Counted from the stretch's first letter, positions 1 through 6,636 are shown. The stretch is DNA of 7,497 nucleotides from an uncultured Eubacteriales bacterium (GCA_900553315.1 USCW01000074.1:1-7497), one strand, 5' to 3'. Numbers and translations: made by a program. The notes: generated by a model not told the origin, from the sequence alone.

Positions 1-57
1 TCAGAGAAGCCGCCTCCTCCCCAGAATCTCCCCCAAATCGTCTTTAGAGGAGGGAGC

Positions 58-99
58 GCGAGGGAGGGGACTTTTCTTCAGAAAAGTCCCCTCCCTCGC
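58..99. repeat. Perfect 19-bp stem, 4-base loop inverted repeat after the NYN gene
   Basis: The arms 58-76 and 81-99 are exact reverse complements (outer GCGAGGGAGG, inner ACTTTTC), with a four-base loop at 77-80. The structure begins four bases past the stop codon of the NYN gene, so its transcript would carry it at the 3' end. Neither strand has a run of T after the stem, which argues against a classic intrinsic terminator. It could still stabilise the mRNA 3' end, stall polymerase, or be a copy of a dispersed palindromic repeat. The bases further left (1-57) hold a second, weaker inverted repeat, CCTCCTC at 13-19 with GAGGAGG at 47-53, and no gene that I can support. Confidence 0.85.
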
Positions 100-103
100 A
101 TAA

Positions 104-1099
104 TTATAACAGCTTTATCAGCATTGTTTTTTGTTCATCCAGCTCGACGACGAGGAGACCGTCTTTTTCAAGCTGCTTCATGATGTCGGAGAAACGCTTG
201 AAGCCGATCGCCCGCTCGTTGAAGTTGGGATAGGTCGTGAGAATGTCCGCCTTGAGGATCGAGGGGTTCACGCGGTCGAAACCGCCGTCCTTGTAGGCCT
301 TGAGCTGGGCCGCAAAGGCCTCGCGCCAGTTCTCCCGCGTCAGCTGCGGCGCGGCATCCTGCTCAGCGGCGTTTAGGCTGACCATGACATTGAAGTTGTC
401 GTTCTTGATCTTCAAGTCGCCGAACTTCGCCGCCAGATTGGATAACAGCTTGCCAAAGGTCGCACAGCCGTAAGCTTTCTCATTGAAGTCCGGACGCAGA
501 CGCAGCAGCACCCCCTTCAATTCGCTGGCGTACATCTCATCCTTGTCCGACTGCTCCTCAAAAATGGAACAGAGCAGCTTGTTCAGCTCCGCCTCGTCCA
601 TGCTCTCTTCGCTGGTGCTCTGGCGACTCTTCTTCGTCGTGGGCGGCGTAACCTTCCGCCCGCCCACGCTCTCAAGAAATTGGAACTCGTTGCACGCGTT
701 AATGAAGATCGTGCTCGCCGCCTCGCTGCGGCTGATGCCCAATACAAACTTGCCCATGGCCTTCAGGCGACCCACCAGCGGCGTATAATCGCTGTCGCCG
801 CTGACAATGCAGAAGCTGTCAATCAGATCATTCTTGTAGGCCACCTCTAAAGCATCAATGACCAGTTGAATGTCCGCGTTGTTCTTCTGCGAATAGCCAT
901 AGCGCAGGGAGGGCACCACCGTAAACGTGTTGCTCAGCAGGATCTCCTTCAGGTCGCTGAACCTGTCCGTGTAGCCGTAAACCTTGCCCAGTAAAATATC
1001 GCCGCGAATCTTGACCTTTTCCAGAATGCTGTTGAGCGTCGCAACCTTCGCGCCGCAGTTCTCCAGGTCAACAAAGACCGCAAATTTGGAGGTGCTCAG
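104..1099 (-). CDS. NYN (LabA/PIN-like) ribonuclease with two OST-HTH/LOTUS domains
   Basis: Predicted RNA-cleaving or RNA-binding protein of 331 residues, counting from a CTG start at 1099. Residues 5-145 form a NYN domain: FVDLEN (D11, E13, N14), ADIQLVIDAL (D76, D82) and SGDSDYTPLV (D102, D104) supply the acidic metal site of PIN-like nucleases. A charged, Ser/Thr-rich linker (about 148-165) leads to one OST-HTH/LOTUS domain (about 166-242) and a second (about 253-331); both show the pattern of a DF/NF-N-E-(K/R)-A turn followed by a F-x-x-(L/I) helix. The family is known for RNA turnover in eukaryotes (MARF1-like); the bacterial substrate is unknown. The frame stays open to a TTG at 1234, but those 45 extra codons lie mostly inside a palindromic mobile element and no ribosome site precedes them. 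AGAGG lies eight bases before CTG 1099, directly before the conserved STSKFAVFVDLEN. The family call is firm; the start is uncertain. Confidence 0.88.
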   Translation of the reverse strand: MSTSKFAVFVDLENCGAKVATLNSILEKVKIRGDILLGKVYGYTDRFSDLKEILLSNTFTVVPSLRYGYSQKNNADIQLVIDALEVAYKNDLIDSFCIVSGDSDYTPLVGRLKAMGKFVLGISRSEAASTIFINACNEFQFLESVGGRKVTPPTTKKSRQSTSEESMDEAELNKLLCSIFEEQSDKDEMYASELKGVLLRLRPDFNEKAYGCATFGKLLSNLAAKFGDLKIKNDNFNVMVSLNAAEQDAAPQLTRENWREAFAAQLKAYKDGGFDRVNPSILKADILTTYPNFNERAIGFKRFSDIMKQLEKDGLLVVELDEQKTMLIKLL

Positions 1100-1126
1100 G
1101 AATATAACCTCTTTTCCAAATAAAAT

Positions 1127-1296
1127 CTTAAGGCAATACCGCACAAATGAGTTGGTGCGATGGCGAATGCATTTTTTGTCAGATGCGATTGCAGAAATCG
1201 AAGGTTTACTGGAGGTAAATCGAGATTTCTGCAAGAAGCAGATGGCAGAAAAGGCATCGCCAGCGCTGCCGACGAATTGTGCGGTAGTGCCTTAAG
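1127..1296. mobile_element. 170-bp palindromic MITE-like element
   Basis: The ends are 20-bp inverted repeats with one mismatch: CTTAAGGCA-(A or C)-TACCGCACAA at 1127-1146 and its reverse complement at 1277-1296. Pairing continues inward: GCAGAAATC at 1191-1199 matches GATTTCTGC at 1224-1232, and TTTAC at 1205-1209 matches GTAAA at 1215-1219. The whole element can therefore fold on itself around a centre near 1212. There is no transposase or credible ORF inside. The only duplicated sequence at the borders is the palindrome CTTAAG/TTAA, which may be either part of the element or target duplication. Small size, terminal repeats, no coding capacity and a position between genes fit a non-autonomous MITE mobilised by a transposase elsewhere. 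The parent transposon family is not identified. Confidence 0.75.
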
Positions 1297-1310
1297 CGGC
1301 TGCAAGTATA

Positions 1311-1344
1311 AAAAAACGGCGCTGCCACATTACGCAACAGCGCC
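1311..1344 (-). terminator. Intrinsic terminator of the SRP RNA gene
   Basis: Read on the minus strand, GGCGCTG (1344-1338) pairs perfectly with CAGCGCC (1324-1318) around a 13-base loop, followed by G and six T (1316-1311). It lies about 38 bases past the 3' end of the SRP RNA and just before the palindromic element, so it should separate the SRP RNA transcript from the NYN gene. Confidence 0.85.
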
Positions 1345-1381
1345 CTTTTCGCTCCTAAAAATAGAAAACACCGGCTCACTC

Positions 1382-1480
1382 AGATTGGGTGATCCCGCAG
1401 CACATCCTCAAAAGCGCTTACTGCTGCTTCCGTCAGGACCTGACAGGGTTCACACCAGAAGATCGCACGAGACCCAATCT
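1382..1480 (-). ncRNA. ffs: Signal recognition particle RNA, short bacterial (4.5S) type
   Basis: RNA scaffold that binds Ffh and directs ribosomes making membrane and secreted proteins to FtsY and the translocon. The minus strand carries the nearly invariant apical domain at 1455-1421: GTGTGAACCC, then TCAGG, then the closing helix TCC/GGA and the AAGCAGCAG asymmetric loop bound by the Ffh M domain. The capping tetraloop is UGAC (URRC type) instead of GGAA. The ends pair over nine bases (1472-1480 with 1382-1390), giving a hairpin of about 99 nucleotides. This is the short form without the Alu domain, unlike the long RNA of Bacillus. In Bacillus the gene sits beside dnaX; here glmM lies between them. 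It has its own promoter and terminator. The mature 5' end is inferred from the pairing and lies about 16 bases after the predicted transcription start, so trimming is expected. Confidence 0.95.
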
Positions 1481-1502
1481 TCATCATGAACACGGCTTAT
1501 TT

Positions 1503-1531
1503 ATTATACGGTACTCCGACTGAAATTGCAA
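1503..1531 (-). promoter_or_regulatory. Promoter of the SRP RNA gene
   Basis: The minus strand has TTGCAA (1531-1526, four of six matches to TTGACA), a 17-base spacer and a perfect TATAAT (1508-1503). The predicted start is G at about 1496. It lies just past the glmM stop codon, and there is no terminator between glmM and this promoter, so read-through from glmM could add to SRP RNA supply. Confidence 0.8.
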
Positions 1532-1547
1532 GCCCTAATTTTCACGT

Positions 1548-2897
1548 TCAGCTGTTCAGCTGCTTTTCGATCAACTGCGCCATGCTGAACACATCCTGAT
1601 CCATTTCATACTGATCTGGACCCTCGATCATGATGCGCACATAAGGCTCCGTGCCGCTGGCCCGCACCAGCACCCGGCCACGACCCTCATATTTCTTTTC
1701 CAGCTCGTGAATCGCCGCAACGATCGTCTCATCCTTGTCAAAATCATACTTGCGTGCGTCGCTCACGTGCGCCACATACTGGGCCTGCGGCATGATCTCC
1801 ATGACCTCGCTCAGGCGGCTGAGGCTCTTCTTGCTCTCCACCATCACCGTCAGCAGCTGCAAAGCCGTAATCAAGCCATCGCCCGTGGTGTTGTAATCCA
1901 AGAAAATCACATGGCCGCTCTGTTCGCCGCCGAGGTTATAATTATTCGCCAGCATGTTTTCCAGCACATAGCGGTCGCCCACCTTGGTCTTGACCTGCTT
2001 AATACCCAACTTTTTCAGCGCCAAATCAAGTCCCATGTTGCTCATGATGGTCGTGACCAGCGTATTGTTGCGCAGGCGGCCCTGACTCTTCAGGTGCGCC
2101 GCGCAGATGCACATCACCTGATCGCCGTTGACGATCTGGCCGCGTTCATCCACCGCAATGAGACGATCCGCGTCGCCGTCGAAGGCAAGCCCCACATCCG
2201 CCCCCAGCTCCCGCACCAGCTCGCACAGACGCTCAGGATGCGTGGAGCCGCAGTTTTCATTGATATTCGTGCCGTCCGGCTCATGATAATAGGCCGATAC
2301 CACCGCACCCAGCTCGCTGAGCGCCGTGGGAGCCACCATAGAGCTTGCACCCTGCGCACAGTCCACCACGATGTGCAGACCATCCAGACGCACGCCCGTG
2401 GTTTCCTTCACAAAGTCAATATACCGCCGCTGAGCATTGCGCTGACGGACGGGGCGGCCCACTCGGTCGCCAACAGGGAATTTCATGTTCGGATCTCCGT
2501 TGCGGATGATCTCCTCAATGCGATCCTCCACCGCGTCGGGGAGCTTGCAGCCATTCTTATCAAAGAACTTGATGCCGTTGTACTCCACCGTGTTGTGGCT
2601 GGCGGAAATCACCGCACCCGCGTCCGCCTGATAGTACCGGGTCAGATACGCAATGCCGGGGGTAGGCAGCACATCCACTAGCACCGCCCGCGCACCCACG
2701 CTGCAAATGCCCGCTACCAGCGCAGACTCCAGCATCTCACCGCTGATGCGCGTATCCCGACCCACCAAAATGGTCGGGCGATGCACATTGCTCGCCAATA
2801 CAAACGCGCTGGCCTGTCCCAGCTTGAACGCCAACTCGCAGGTGAGATCTTTATTTGCAATTCCCCGGACACCGTCCGTACCAAACAATCTTGCCAT
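1548..2897 (-). CDS. glmM: Phosphoglucosamine mutase
   Basis: Converts glucosamine-6-phosphate to glucosamine-1-phosphate in the cytoplasm, the step between GlmS and GlmU on the way to UDP-GlcNAc, peptidoglycan and other amino-sugar polymers. At 449 residues it has the usual family length and all four hallmark sites: the phosphoserine loop GAVISASHN (catalytic S100), the metal loop DGDADR (D240, D242, D244), the sugar-binding loop GGEQSGH (323-329) and the phosphate-binding loop RASGTEPYVR (412-421). The N-terminal FGTDGVRG (5-12) is also typical. The ATG at 2897 has AAAGGAG eight bases upstream. It is transcribed from its own promoter about 39 bases before the start, where a perfect palindrome overlaps the -35 box, so control by a DNA-binding regulator is likely. 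No glmS or cdaA/ybbR neighbour is present, unlike the common Firmicute arrangement. Confidence 0.98.
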   Translation of the reverse strand: MARLFGTDGVRGIANKDLTCELAFKLGQASAFVLASNVHRPTILVGRDTRISGEMLESALVAGICSVGARAVLVDVLPTPGIAYLTRYYQADAGAVISASHNTVEYNGIKFFDKNGCKLPDAVEDRIEEIIRNGDPNMKFPVGDRVGRPVRQRNAQRRYIDFVKETTGVRLDGLHIVVDCAQGASSMVAPTALSELGAVVSAYYHEPDGTNINENCGSTHPERLCELVRELGADVGLAFDGDADRLIAVDERGQIVNGDQVMCICAAHLKSQGRLRNNTLVTTIMSNMGLDLALKKLGIKQVKTKVGDRYVLENMLANNYNLGGEQSGHVIFLDYNTTGDGLITALQLLTVMVESKKSLSRLSEVMEIMPQAQYVAHVSDARKYDFDKDETIVAAIHELEKKYEGRGRVLVRASGTEPYVRIMIEGPDQYEMDQDVFSMAQLIEKQLNS

Positions 2898-2941
2898 GCT
2901 TCAATCTCCTTTAATGAAATGGGAAGCTTTGCCTGTGGCCT

Positions 2942-2970
2942 AGTATACTGCAAAAGCCTTCAAATATCAA
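2942..2970 (-). promoter_or_regulatory. Promoter of glmM
   Basis: The minus strand has TTGATA (2970-2965, five of six matches to the -35 consensus), a 17-base spacer and TATACT (2947-2942, five of six matches). The predicted start is A near 2936, giving a leader of about 39 bases to the ATG. The -35 box is exactly one end of the 18-bp palindrome at 2965-2982. Confidence 0.8.
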
Positions 2971-2994
2971 TACGTATTGATACATTTTGCAGTA
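2946..2994. promoter_or_regulatory. Nested palindromes over the glmM promoter, probable operator
   Basis: TATCAATACGTATTGATA at 2965-2982 is a perfect 18-bp palindrome whose left half includes the glmM -35 box. It is flanked by a second exact 10-bp inverted repeat, TACTGCAAAA at 2946-2955 and TTTTGCAGTA at 2985-2994, the left copy of which overlaps the -10/spacer region. Symmetry of this length across core promoter elements is typical of an operator for a dimeric repressor. I do not recognise the motif as that of a named regulator, and the outer repeat may bind a different protein or be chance. Confidence 0.6.
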
Positions 2995-3042
2995 AACGTT
3001 ATGGCGCGCTCCTATGTAGGATAGCACAGCCGTCATACGGCT

Positions 3043-3081
3043 ATACAAAGAAACACCCGCAACAGACAACGGCGGTGTTTC
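3043..3081 (-). terminator. Probable terminator after dnaX
   Basis: Read on the minus strand, GAAACACCGC (3081-3072) pairs with GCGGGTGTTTC (3060-3050) with one bulged base and an 11-base loop, followed by a short T-rich stretch TTTG TAT (3049-3043). It lies about 57 bases past the dnaX stop and upstream of the glmM promoter, where a terminator is expected. The T tract is weak. A second small hairpin (AGCCGT 3028-3033 with ACGGCT 3037-3042) follows. Confidence 0.55.
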
Positions 3082-3138
3082 ATCCTCCGTCATCCGGCAC
3101 GAGTGTCCCTATGAACCGCCTTTTCTTCTGTCTATGCT

Positions 3139-4770
3139 TTACTTCTCCTGTTCCTGTACCGTCACGTTTTCGCCGCCGAAGGATTCCTTCAGCTCTGCCA
3201 GCAACGTGTCCTCCTGCATATTCTCGCTTGGTCGGGGTGCGTCCTGTTCCGGCAGGGCTTCGAACTTGACCTCCATACCTAACGCTTGTGTCAACGCCTG
3301 TACGATGCTCCCGCGCTTCGCGTCGCCATTCAGCGCACGCACATAGAAGTCCAATCCCGGCTTGGCGTACCAGCGGTATACATCGCCCTCGCAGCCACCG
3401 AAGCGACCCTGCGTCAGAAAGCTGTAGGTTGCCGGATCGCTTCGCTTGAGCGTATCCATCATCGTCTTCCACGCCTCGCCGGGGGTTTTGCCCGTCGGAG
3501 CCAGCGGCGCAGGAGCGGCGGGAGCGGCTGCCTCCTGCGGAGCCTCTGCCTTGGATGCAGCCTTCGCTGCTCTGGCGGGCTTCGCGGGCGTAAATGCGCC
3601 GCTCTTTAATTGCTCGGTCAGCGTGGCAACCTGCTTTTCCAGCTCTGAAATACGCTCGGTCAAGGCGGCGCTGTCCGTCTCCGTCGTCTTCAGGCACGCC
3701 TTCAACGCCGCCGCTTCCAGCGCAATGCGCGGCGAAGAGGCCCAGCGCATATCCGTTTCCACGCCCATGAAAATTTCCAGCATTCGCAAAAGCCGCTGAT
3801 CCGTGAAGCCCTGTGCCTGTGCGCGATAGGCCTCCGCATCCTCCTCGGTGATTTCCAGCAGCGACGCCAGCTCTGTGCCGCAGCTTCGCGCCATCATCAA
3901 CGCCCGAAGGTGCTGGGACACGTCCTTTGAGAATACCAGCGGTTCGCGGCCGCTGCGCATCAGCTCGTCGATCATGGTCATCACACCCTGCACGTCGCTG
4001 GCTTGCAGCTTTTCGGCAAAGCGGAACAGGAACGCACGATCCGCCGTACCCAGCACGCTGCGGACAAGTTCCTCCGTGACCTCGCTCTGATAGCCCAGAC
4101 ACATGTCCAGAATGGACAGCGCGTCGCGCATTCCGCCCTCGGCGGCTCGCGCGATCACATGCAGCGCCTGATCCGTCGCTGTACCGCCCGCACCTGCCGC
4201 CGCCTCCCGCAAACGACCCACGATCTGCTCCGCCGGAATGCGTCCAAAGTCGAAGCGCTGGCACCGGGACAGAATCGTCGCCGGGAGCCGCTGAGGCTCG
4301 GTAGTCGCCAGAATGAACACCACATGAGCCGGAGGCTCCTCCAGCGTCTTCAGCAGCGCATTGAAAGCCGAGGCCGACAGCATGTGTACCTCGTCGATGA
4401 TATAGACCTTGTATTTGCCATACTGGGGCGGATACTTCACCGTTTCGCGCAGGTCGCGGATCTCGTCCACGCCGTTATTGCTGGCTGCGTCGATTTCCAG
4501 AATATCCAGACTGTTTTCCCCCATCAGGCGTTTGCAGCTTTCGCACTCTCCGCAGGGGTCGCCCTGTACCGGATGCAGACAGTTAATAGCCCGTGCCATG
4601 ATCTTGGCGGTGGACGTTTTGCCTGTTCCGCGGGAGCCGCAGAACAGGTATGCGTGCGCGATCCGCCCGGTCATGATCTGGTTGCGCAGGGTGGCAATAA
4701 TGGCCTCCTGGCCCACCATGGAGCTGAAATCCTGCGGCCGCCATTGCCGGTAAAGTGCCTGATAGGCCAT
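3139..4770 (-). CDS. dnaX: DNA polymerase III subunit tau (clamp-loader ATPase)
   Basis: AAA+ motor of the clamp loader, which opens the beta sliding clamp onto primed DNA at the replication fork. From ATG 4770 it has 543 residues: Walker A GSRGTGKT (45-52), a zinc module with C64, C73, C76 and C79, Walker B IIDEVHM (D126, E127), sensor 1 ATTEP (155-159), the SRC arginine finger (R169) and sensor 2 GGMRDALS (R215). The lid and collar domains run to about 360, followed by a leucine-spaced coiled-coil segment (371-390), an Ala/Pro/Lys linker (391-430) and a tau C-terminal domain. The start is set by AGGAGG about eight bases upstream, which overlaps the stop of the ComEA-like gene; the frame stays open further upstream, but that part runs inside the neighbour. 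No A-rich slippery heptamer like that of E. coli is seen, so a shorter gamma form is not predicted. Confidence 0.97.
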   Translation of the reverse strand: MAYQALYRQWRPQDFSSMVGQEAIIATLRNQIMTGRIAHAYLFCGSRGTGKTSTAKIMARAINCLHPVQGDPCGECESCKRLMGENSLDILEIDAASNNGVDEIRDLRETVKYPPQYGKYKVYIIDEVHMLSASAFNALLKTLEEPPAHVVFILATTEPQRLPATILSRCQRFDFGRIPAEQIVGRLREAAAGAGGTATDQALHVIARAAEGGMRDALSILDMCLGYQSEVTEELVRSVLGTADRAFLFRFAEKLQASDVQGVMTMIDELMRSGREPLVFSKDVSQHLRALMMARSCGTELASLLEITEEDAEAYRAQAQGFTDQRLLRMLEIFMGVETDMRWASSPRIALEAAALKACLKTTETDSAALTERISELEKQVATLTEQLKSGAFTPAKPARAAKAASKAEAPQEAAAPAAPAPLAPTGKTPGEAWKTMMDTLKRSDPATYSFLTQGRFGGCEGDVYRWYAKPGLDFYVRALNGDAKRGSIVQALTQALGMEVKFEALPEQDAPRPSENMQEDTLLAELKESFGGENVTVQEQEK

Positions 4771-4781
4771 GGGTTCTCCTC

Positions 4782-5153
4782 CTATTTGAAGCAGATAAGC
4801 GGTCGAAGGGCTTCCAGCTTTTTTGTACCGATGCCCTTGACCAGCAGCAGATCCTCCGGATACGCAAAGCCGCCGCATTCGTTCCGCGTATCCAGAATGC
4901 GTTGGGCCAGCACCTCGCCCACGCCCGGCAGGGTGCAAAGGGTCTGCCTATCCGCCGTGTTGACATTCACGCCGCCCGTCGGCTCCGCCGTAGCCGTGAC
5001 CGCTTCACGATGCCGTGCGGCGTAGGCTGCCATCGGAGTCTCCGGCGCTTTCCGGGTAAAGACGGGAAAAAGCAGCGCAAGAAGGGCCAGACATAGGCAG
5101 AACCTGCCCACTATCTGGCGAACATCCTTTTTGCGCCGCTTTATTGCCTTCAT
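4782..5153 (-). CDS. Short membrane-anchored helix-hairpin-helix protein, ComEA-like
   Basis: Probable DNA-binding protein of 123 residues. A basic start (KRRKK, 5-9) and one hydrophobic segment (about 17-33) indicate a signal anchor that puts the rest outside the membrane. After a short linker come two helix-hairpin-helix motifs: VNVNTADRQTLCTLPGVGEVLAQRI (62-86, split by LPGVG) and YPEDLLLVKGIGTKKLEAL (98-116, LVKGIG). This matches the C-terminal part of ComEA, the receptor that binds transforming DNA. The larger Bacillus form has an additional SLBB-type domain between anchor and HhH, absent here. No comEC or other competence gene is in view. It starts three bases after the cysS stop with only a weak AAGG site, which suggests translational coupling, and its TAG overlaps the dnaX ribosome site. 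DNA uptake is inferred; a repair-type HhH protein is the alternative, made less likely by the anchor. Confidence 0.85.
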   Translation of the reverse strand: MKAIKRRKKDVRQIVGRFCLCLALLALLFPVFTRKAPETPMAAYAARHREAVTATAEPTGGVNVNTADRQTLCTLPGVGEVLAQRILDTRNECGGFAYPEDLLLVKGIGTKKLEALRPLICFK

Positions 5154-5156
5154 GAT

Positions 5157-6560
5157 TTACAGACCCTTGCGAACCTTCTGACCCTGAGGCGTATCCTCCA
5201 GCACATAGCCCGCCGCCTTGATCGCATCGCGGAGCTCATCGCTGCGCTTCCAGTTCTTATCCTTGCGAGCCTGCGCACGCTCGTCCACCATCCGCTGAAT
5301 CTCAGCAGGCAGCTCATCCTCGCTCTTTTGCAGCAAACCCAGAATACCGCACAGCTCCATGAGCATATCCAGCGTGGCCTGCACCGCCGCCTTGCTGCTC
5401 TCCGCGTTCAGGGATACGTTTGCATCCTTCACCAGCTCAAAAATGGCGGCGATAGCATCGGCAGTATTCAGATCGTCATCCATCGCGGCATCGAAGCGGG
5501 CTTCATATTCCTTCAACCGAGCCACCTGATCCTTCTCCGCGTCGGTCATATCCTTTTCCTGCGCGTTCTTCAGCAGGAAGCAAAGCTGATCCCGTGCGGT
5601 ATACAGACGGGTCAGGGACGCGTTAGCCGCCTCGATCTGATCGCGGCTGAAGTTAATGGGGCTGCGATAATGCGCCGACAGCATGAACATGCGCACGGCC
5701 TCCAGATTGTATTCCTTGGCAATGTCGCGCACAGTGAAGAAGTTGCCCTTAGACTTGCTCATCTTCTCGTTGTCGATATTGATGAAGCCGTTGTGCATCC
5801 AGTAGCGCACATAGGGCTTGCCCGTCGCGCCCTCGGACTGAGCGATCTCATTCTCGTGGTGCGGGAACAGCAGATCCTTACCGCCGCAATGAATATCAAA
5901 GGTTTCACCCAGATACTTCATGGACATGGCGGAGCACTCGATGTGCCAGCCGGGACGGCCCTTGCCCCAAGGACTGTCCCACGCGGGTTCGCCGGGCTTC
6001 TGCGCCTTCCACAAGGCAAAGTCAGCGGGACTCTCCTTGTCCGTCTCCACGTCCAGGCGGTCGGAAGCGCCCATCTCACGATCCTCCACGCTCTGACCGG
6101 ACAGCTTGCCGTAGCCCGGGAAGGAGGATACGCGATAATATACATCGCCGTTCACCGCATAGGCATGACCGTTATCCACCAGCCGCTGAATCAGCGCGAT
6201 AATCTCCGGAATATGCTCGGTGGCCTTGGGATGCACCGTGGCAGGACGGATGCCCAGTGCCTTAGCGTCCACAAAGTATTCCTTGATGAAACGCTCACCC
6301 AACTCCTTGACGGTGATGCCCTCCTCGTTGGCACGCTTAATCATCTTATCGTCAATATCGGTAAAGTTCTGCACGAAGGTCACGTCGTAGCCCTTGTGCT
6401 CCAGATACCGGCGGAGCACATCGAAGGTAATAAACGGGCGGGCGTTGCCGATATGAAAATAGTTATAGACCGTAGGGCCGCACGTATAGATACCGACCTT
6501 GCCTTCATGCAGGGGCACAAAGGTCTCCTTGCGGCGGGACTGGCTGTTGTAAATTTGCAT
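5157..6560 (-). CDS. cysS: Cysteine--tRNA ligase
   Basis: Class I aminoacyl-tRNA synthetase that charges tRNA-Cys in the cytoplasm. At 467 residues it is full length. The Rossmann catalytic core shows the HIGH-type motif HIGN (36-39) and the KMSKS loop (266-270). The zinc that selects cysteine is held by C27, C209, H234 and E238, all present in the expected contexts (TCGPTVYN, GWHIECSAMS, FPHHENEIAQ). The C-terminal DALR-type helical and anticodon-binding region (about 345-467) is intact and contains the usual RKDKNWKRSDELRD segment. ATG 6560 has GGAGGAG eight bases upstream. It is the first gene of a cysS, ComEA-like, dnaX operon read from a strong promoter near 6800-6828 through a leader of about 230 bases. 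No T-box sequence (GGGTGGNACCGCG) is present in that leader, so tRNA-sensing control by that route is unlikely. Confidence 0.98.
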   Translation of the reverse strand: MQIYNSQSRRKETFVPLHEGKVGIYTCGPTVYNYFHIGNARPFITFDVLRRYLEHKGYDVTFVQNFTDIDDKMIKRANEEGITVKELGERFIKEYFVDAKALGIRPATVHPKATEHIPEIIALIQRLVDNGHAYAVNGDVYYRVSSFPGYGKLSGQSVEDREMGASDRLDVETDKESPADFALWKAQKPGEPAWDSPWGKGRPGWHIECSAMSMKYLGETFDIHCGGKDLLFPHHENEIAQSEGATGKPYVRYWMHNGFINIDNEKMSKSKGNFFTVRDIAKEYNLEAVRMFMLSAHYRSPINFSRDQIEAANASLTRLYTARDQLCFLLKNAQEKDMTDAEKDQVARLKEYEARFDAAMDDDLNTADAIAAIFELVKDANVSLNAESSKAAVQATLDMLMELCGILGLLQKSEDELPAEIQRMVDERAQARKDKNWKRSDELRDAIKAAGYVLEDTPQGQKVRKGL

Positions 6561-6609
6561 ACTTCATTCTCCTCCATCTTTTCCTGTGTTCCGTGTATGT
6601 TCTCCCGCG

Positions 6610-6636
6610 GCGGATGCTTTACGGAGCATTCACCGC
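6610..6636 (-). other. Hairpin in the cysS leader
   Basis: On the minus strand GCGG-TGA-ATGCT (6636-6625) pairs with AGCAT-CCGC (6618-6610) around a six-base loop, with a three-base bulge. It sits about 35 bases before the cysS ribosome site and has no T tract, so it is not a terminator. Its role is unknown; it could be a leader structural element. Confidence 0.4.

Noticed and set aside
1160..1489. Plus-strand ORF of 109 codons across the intergenic region
   Set aside because: It runs through the palindromic element, the terminator and the antisense of the SRP RNA, and has no family resemblance.
1707..2681. 324-codon plus-strand ORF opposite glmM
   Set aside because: It is His-rich antisense of a fully conserved glmM frame.
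3080..4264. 394-codon minus-strand ORF in a second frame of dnaX
   Set aside because: It overlaps the conserved dnaX frame, is rich in Gly, Arg and Ala as expected of a GC-rich shadow frame, and matches no family.
3139..4770. Programmed frameshift in dnaX making a gamma subunit
   Set aside because: No run of six or more A on the coding strand and no A-AAA-AAG heptamer is visible in the gene.
4003..5025. 340-codon plus-strand ORF opposite dnaX and the ComEA-like gene
   Set aside because: Antisense shadow of two supported genes, with no domain signal.
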